Shown here: positions 63,701-64,000 of the stretch, piece by piece
How positions within the stretch are numbered: the stretch's first letter is position 1
How the letters are laid out: the number at the start of each line of letters is the position of its first letter
Source of the DNA: Balanoglossus misakiensis
Lineage: Eukaryota; Hemichordata
Direction of reading: 5' to 3'
NCBI GenBank assembly: GCA_040954595.2
Contig: CM082577.2
Span: 8,618,001 to 8,682,000 of the forward strand
DNA length: 64,000 nucleotides
The notes under the pieces: generated by a model
Told to the model about the DNA's origin: nothing
Database searches by the model: none
Seen by the model: the letters and a program-made list of their open reading frames with translations, nothing else
Translations under genes and position numbers: made by a program

Positions 63701-64000
63701 AGCAATTAATTTTCGCGAAATACGTGAGAGCCAAAATAGCGTGAAAATAAAAAGTCGCGTAATTTTTTTTGAAGATAGCGATGCAGTGAATGAAATAAGA
63801 GAACGCGAAAATTAATACTCGCGAAACAGTGGCCTCTCTCGATATTGCGAAAATTTCAACTCGCGAAAATAAAGTGTTATACAGTATATCTCATTTGCAA
63901 GGTTGTTAAATTCCTGAAATGTGATCATGTGACTTGCAGCTCTCAATTTTGTTTGACAGTTTATACATTCAGAGAGTCCTGTCATTCAAATGACATCACG
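36332..64000 (+). CDS. ZZEF1: ZZEF1 orthologue (ZZ zinc finger and EF-hand protein), 3' end outside window
   Basis: A giant protein of poorly known function. In mammals its ZZ domains bind histone H3 tails and SUMO-type ligands. Fifty-four coding exons give about 2,110 residues of an expected 2,950 or so; the last readable exon is 63468-63665. Every join keeps phase. The order is N-terminal myristoylation-type motif (MGNASS), EF-hand (about 114-125), DOC/APC10 domain (about 230-400), a helical region, a CUB-like module (about 1095-1210), a second helical region, two ZZ fingers (about 1706-1790), an acidic insert (about 1880-1984) and the start of the C-terminal part. The same order is seen in human ZZEF1. 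The missing part would include the second CUB-like module. A TRIM-NHL gene is nested antisense in the intron 57974-61753. Confidence 0.96.
36389..37639 (+). other. ZZEF1 intron 1
   Basis: A 1.25 kb AT-rich intron after the 57-base first coding exon. No exon or recognised repeat is visible. Confidence 0.6.
39118..39203. mobile_element. TTAACCTCA-ended relative of the TTAACCC family
   Basis: TTAACCTCA and TGAGGTTAA are exact terminal inverted repeats 86 bases apart. The inside (CACCCCTATTTCACTGTG, AGGTCCAA) is a reverse-orientation match to the family core. Confidence 0.6.
40036..42604 (+). CDS. ZZEF1: ZZEF1 exons 9-13: DOC/APC10 domain
   Basis: Exons 40036-40248, 40585-40716, 41032-41163, 42001-42117 and 42498-42604. 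DOC landmarks: SYWQSDGSARSHWIRLRMK, SSDQSYMPQLVSVAVG, VILLENAKLTYPYVQINIKR and CDTRIHGFKTLGY. The DOC fold is a beta sandwich that recruits substrates to the anaphase-promoting complex in APC10 and occurs in several cullin-type and HECT ligases. The acceptor of exon 11 follows a 40-base CT-rich tract (40988-41026). Exon 12 is weakly conserved but starts SALSHMPPLSLS as in human. Confidence 0.93.
40806..40925. repeat. Dispersed repeat (CCCTTGACTGG family), copy 2
   Basis: Contains GACCTCTATATAGTGGC and AAGTCCCTTGACTGGCCAC. The ends TACAGTCTAACCTGT and ACATGTTCAACTGTA are imperfect inverted repeats. In ZZEF1 intron 10. Confidence 0.65.
42321..42412. mobile_element. TTAACCCTTTC-family element, reverse orientation
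   Basis: Begins TAACCCTTTCACCCCTATTT and ends TGTGAAAGGGTTAA. The core AGGTCCAACTTGACCATAG is the reverse complement of the core in the copies at 28791 and 47226. In ZZEF1 intron 12. Confidence 0.75.
42943..49712 (+). CDS. ZZEF1: ZZEF1 exons 14-30: first helical region
   Basis: Exons 42943-43023, 43234-43332, 43619-43710, 43945-44000, 44154-44243, 44496-44558, 44827-44986, 45387-45488, 46886-46992, 47400-47523, 47687-47834, 48124-48194, 48433-48537, 48653-48718, 48928-49087, 49261-49382 and 49590-49712. No named domain, but the alignment to human ZZEF1 is continuous by eye: RIKVYKGGIGPKNGLIFIYN, TAERLGVLGIKLYGY, AAVFFPNKETRRQELFNMM, TFRSLCRYYSSVDPSGLLAL and SLISWCYEQLQSE. The exon at 48928 ends inside the R/Y codon pair, using GTAAGT at 49088 rather than GTGTAA at 49086. 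Confidence 0.9.
45489..46885 (+). other. ZZEF1 intron 21
   Basis: A 1.4 kb intron with a CA-rich stretch (about 45560-45620) and a strongly T/C-biased stretch (about 45970-46090). A potential cryptic exon ending near 46160 (AATAAG/GTCAGT) has no homology in ZZEF1 and breaks a join that is otherwise collinear with human, so I leave it out. Confidence 0.6.
47226..47318. mobile_element. TTAACCCTTTC-family element, complete
   Basis: Begins TTAACCCTTTCACCACAATG and ends GGGGGTGAAAGGGTTAA, 93 bases, with core GTTGGACCTCTACATAGG. The best preserved member. In ZZEF1 intron 22. Confidence 0.75.
48793..48852. repeat. CA/CG-rich dinucleotide repeat
   Basis: Alternating purine-pyrimidine tract (CACACA, GCATGCATGCATGCA, CACACACGCG) in ZZEF1 intron 27. 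Confidence 0.8.
49803..49885. mobile_element. TTAACCCTTTC-family remnant
   Basis: Contains CACCATGGTTTAGTCCAAAT, CCATTGTTTTCTATGGTAAA and GTTAGACCTCTGAAAGAG, homologous to the core of 47226-47318, but both TTAA ends are lost. Confidence 0.6.
50012..50964 (+). CDS. ZZEF1: ZZEF1 exons 31-33: CUB-like module
   Basis: Exons 50012-50184, 50523-50688 and 50853-50964. This is the best conserved part of the protein: ESSHNYENNLHITQIFFCPG, EFDSRCETEKRYDYIEFTDA, KTITFKAGPRLQFLFHSDSS and NNEWGYKFTVTAKGCPD. The same YDYxEFxDxxG ... SDxSxxEWGYKF pattern occurs twice in human ZZEF1 and in some other large intracellular ubiquitin-related proteins. It resembles CUB domains. A long ATTC repeat stands just before exon 32. 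Confidence 0.95.
50220..50290. repeat. Dispersed repeat (CCCTTTGCACYCYGACCCC type), copy 1
   Basis: TTAACCCTTTGCACTCTGAC followed by GGTGACCTATGATGTCAT. A second copy is at 51569-51640. Probably another AACCCTTT-ended element. Confidence 0.55.
50431..50500. repeat. (ATTC)n microsatellite next to a splice acceptor
   Basis: About 16 units of ATTC, nearly perfect, ending 22 bases before ZZEF1 exon 32 (50523). Confidence 0.95.
51221..56165 (+). CDS. ZZEF1: ZZEF1 exons 34-45: second helical region
   Basis: Exons 51221-51372, 51474-51562, 51871-51992, 52403-52482, 52606-52681, 52902-52975, 53379-53483, 53767-53867, 54152-54316, 54678-54803, 55242-55372 and 56011-56165. Matches to human: AVKAVFSALLWHTQDLRDEI, VADGI, DKAMFLLKFAGL, FPSFRLVMDFIKNP, LEGCGLDLESKVRKSYYSL and MQALLLHLLDVDWQPYDLQF. 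The stretch at 53379 is basic and poorly conserved, where human has a long Ser/Pro-rich linker; the human linker is much longer. Exon 38 is taken from the acceptor at 52605, because an upstream AG at 52560 would insert a frame with no homology. Confidence 0.9.
51569..51640. repeat. Dispersed repeat (CCCTTTGCACYCYGACCCC type), copy 2
   Basis: GCCCTTTGCACCCCGACCCC then TGATGACCTGTGATGTCAT, 6 bases after the ZZEF1 exon 35 donor. Confidence 0.55.
52005..52160. repeat. Dispersed repeat (CCCTTGACTGG family), copy 3
   Basis: Contains GGGACTGTAACAAAGTGGCC and an ACAGGTTTAATTGTA end, mostly in the opposite orientation to copy 2. In ZZEF1 intron 36. Confidence 0.55.
53115..53293. mobile_element. 179-base element with GGGTGAGCAAATCC terminal repeats
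   Basis: An exact 14-base inverted repeat, GGGTGAGCAAATCC / GGATTTGCTCACCC, bounds a non-coding stretch in ZZEF1 intron 39. No second copy is seen in the window. Confidence 0.55.
53968..54105. mobile_element. 138-base palindromic element (TCTAGCGCCCT family), copy 2
   Basis: Begins TCTGGTGCCCCCATGCAG and ends GTGAGGGCGCTAGA. Internal AACTCAAAGCAAGCCAATGG is mirrored by GGCCTGGCTTTGAGTT. It is homologous to 25056-25195. Confidence 0.8.
54356..54565. mobile_element. CGCG-rich MITE, copy 2 (ZZEF1 intron 42)
   Basis: About 210 bases. Its termini TACTGTAAAACACTTTATT and AATAAAGTGCTTTACAGTA are inverted repeats of about 27 bases including TTCGCGAG. It is bounded by TA, as Tc1/mariner-type insertions are. 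It begins 39 bases after the exon 42 donor. Confidence 0.85.
55387..55705. mobile_element. 319-base TTAA-flanked element in ZZEF1 intron 44
   Basis: Ends TTAACCCTTA and TTAGGGTTAA are inverted repeats (one mismatch). Inside, ACACACTTGGCAGTCT is repeated about 100 bases apart. Plausible MITE of the same TTAA type. Confidence 0.5.
56500..57629 (+). CDS. ZZEF1: ZZEF1 exons 46-48: two ZZ zinc fingers
   Basis: Exons 56500-56693, 57327-57440 and 57586-57629. The first finger is TCDGCGVLLPGQRYRCLHCE, DMDLCNTCYLGG and the histidine pair in GHSDEHEMVH. The second is YKCDNCQSFIVGTRIHCNQC, EDFDLCYGCYDNK and the histidines in SSHRAFHEI. All CxxC pairs and closing histidines of the ZZ cross-brace are present. 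ZZ fingers of ZZEF1 bind histone H3 N-terminal tails and similar N-terminal Ala peptides in published work on the human protein. Confidence 0.96.
56902..57112. mobile_element. CGCG-rich MITE, copy 3 (ZZEF1 intron 46)
   Basis: About 211 bases with the same ends and order of internal motifs as the other copies; several CG sites have become CA or TG. It lies between the two ZZ-finger exons. Confidence 0.85.
57857..63665 (+). CDS. ZZEF1: ZZEF1 exons 49-54: post-ZZ region with acidic insert
   Basis: Exons 57857-57973, 61754-61855, 62067-62387, 62578-62675, 62933-63015 and 63468-63665. Exon 49 has HHHSWVQFAALALTLADA, exon 52 AFAECSQERILGLLGAMLP and exon 54 LAVGLLGQLLRRLTPEV ... TTQFLLSFGASCLER, all collinear with human. 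Exon 51 encodes 107 residues of almost only Asp, Glu and Lys, with a basic patch SKKPKTDD. The human linker at this place is also unconserved but not so acidic. The reading frame continues past 63665 to exons outside the window. Confidence 0.93.
57974..61753 (+). other. Largest ZZEF1 intron, host of the TRIM-NHL gene
   Basis: A 3.8 kb intron. Apart from the antisense TRIM gene it has a TTAACCC-family fragment at about 58117-58179. The part 58180-58880 is AT-rich and probably the TRIM 3'UTR. The part 60965-61753 holds the TRIM promoter region and no further exon. Confidence 0.8.
58895..60964 (-). CDS. Intronless TRIM-NHL E3 ubiquitin ligase, nested antisense in ZZEF1
   Basis: A single 689-codon frame. 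Domains in order: RING C3HC4 at 23-62 (CTICLEQFKTPKILPC, HTFCQQC, CPEC), B-box 1 at about 105-145 (CEGCQDNPATHRCLECKTYL), B-box 2 at about 165-207 (CHIHPGSKLEYYCETCQEPI), a coiled coil at about 208-300, and six NHL beta-propeller blades at about 425-689 (for example YPHSVALNRDGDIVVADRNN, LSDPRGIAISAVDGNVYVTD, LNQPYHIAVASNGMVFVAES). There is no filamin domain between coiled coil and NHL, unlike TRIM2/3/71. RING gives ubiquitin ligase activity; the propeller binds protein or RNA. The second ATG (MAATSE, residue 4) has the better context. It is GC-rich against AT-rich surroundings, which with the lack of introns suggests a retrocopy origin. TTTATT at 58235 is a possible poly(A) signal. The exact vertebrate counterpart is uncertain. 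Confidence 0.94.
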   Translation of the reverse strand: MYKMAATSETETPDAIGEDFLFCTICLEQFKTPKILPCLHTFCQQCLAALVERKGSLSCPECEHQVRLPADGISAIKGNLFMSNLIEASKHRTNSELEARREIKCEGCQDNPATHRCLECKTYLCGAICVKVHRNLPLTRSHRELTIDEYKQIRSTTPGALKAEQSCHIHPGSKLEYYCETCQEPICANCTIVKHRIPEHSHRDLRETAEACRVDLQAMVDKLKAKEQEVERQKTLARQTHGDLRDRRQREKRKVRVQAELAIDKIREEEERLLDGIDRYYEVEAKRMGVKTEDLELKHGTIKSTYGYVETLLRHGNDAELLSTGVDAQQRMQELIGTETESQAQCQTVEFEPSDDFSGYGALGKFVSTREAGTAAGKLARPVLRRRHVSIATDGGLLLKVPTESEYQVMQGNGDRAAVKGLVKTIGSYGNADDQYSYPHSVALNRDGDIVVADRNNHRLTVTTRQGKLKRILDFPRLGKKFTPWDIAVAADNTYYSLDGTNHLVVVSDDNGRVIRCFGENELSDPRGIAISAVDGNVYVTDFGEHCVKIFTRHGDYVRSFGSKGNGEGKLNQPYHIAVASNGMVFVAESGNDRVQVFSANDQHLYFIDKTEGEPLNYPRGIAVDNDRYVYVSAGNTTLKFGIEGEFACHVDQAEDRLNYPIGLALTDDQPCQVVVADTFHHCIKVFAQ
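63676..63886. mobile_element. CGCG-rich MITE, copy 4 (ZZEF1 intron 54)
   Basis: About 211 bases, with most CG sites intact. It starts 10 bases after the exon 54 donor (63666). Confidence 0.85.

Overview
This is AT-rich nuclear DNA from an animal. All multi-exon genes have GT-AG introns of about 100 to 2,700 bases, and the intronic and intergenic DNA is full of short non-autonomous inverted-repeat elements. The organism is probably an invertebrate deuterostome (hemichordate, cephalochordate or echinoderm grade). That is an inference: the CMP-sialic acid transporter is very vertebrate-like and there is an intronless TRIM-NHL gene, but no sequence here names a species. I see no bacterial or viral gene, CRISPR array, rRNA or tRNA.

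Left to right: (1) positions 1-20564 hold most of a SMURF-type HECT E3 ubiquitin ligase on the + strand. Thirteen exons code for most of the C2 domain, three WW domains and the whole HECT domain; the first coding exon lies to the left of the window. A 3'UTR of about 2.7 kb follows. (2) A complete U2 spliceosomal snRNA gene lies on the - strand at 20935-21121, with a 3' box. (3) A 12-exon B3GNTL1-like family-2 glycosyltransferase runs + from 21563 to 27840. Its last intron carries a three-exon THAP-domain gene on the opposite strand (25895-27270). (4) About 2.6 kb of convergent 3' sequence follows, with CTCF-like motifs. (5) A five-exon CMP-sialic acid transporter, SLC35A1, lies on the - strand (30427-36159). 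(6) A 172-base divergent promoter separates it from the next gene. (7) A ZZEF1 orthologue runs + from 36332 past the right edge: 54 coding exons, about 2,110 residues, with EF-hand, DOC/APC10, CUB-like and two ZZ domains. One of its introns holds an intronless 689-residue TRIM-NHL gene on the - strand (58895-60964).

The genes do not form a pathway. SMURF and the TRIM-NHL protein are ubiquitin ligases, and ZZEF1 carries the DOC fold used by some ligases. SLC35A1 and B3GNTL1 concern glycosylation. Human SMURF2, B3GNTL1 and ZZEF1 are all on chromosome 17, so the window probably keeps a piece of an old animal linkage group.

The structure not explained by genes is mostly repeats. There are at least five families or singletons of small palindromic elements, three of them flanked by TTAA or TA as if moved by piggyBac-like or Tc1/mariner-like transposases. 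I found no convincing new molecular system. The items most worth a second look are the long fold-back element at 16211, the CGCG-rich intronic element family, the shortened nested THAP gene, the CTCF-like motifs and the acidic insertion in ZZEF1.
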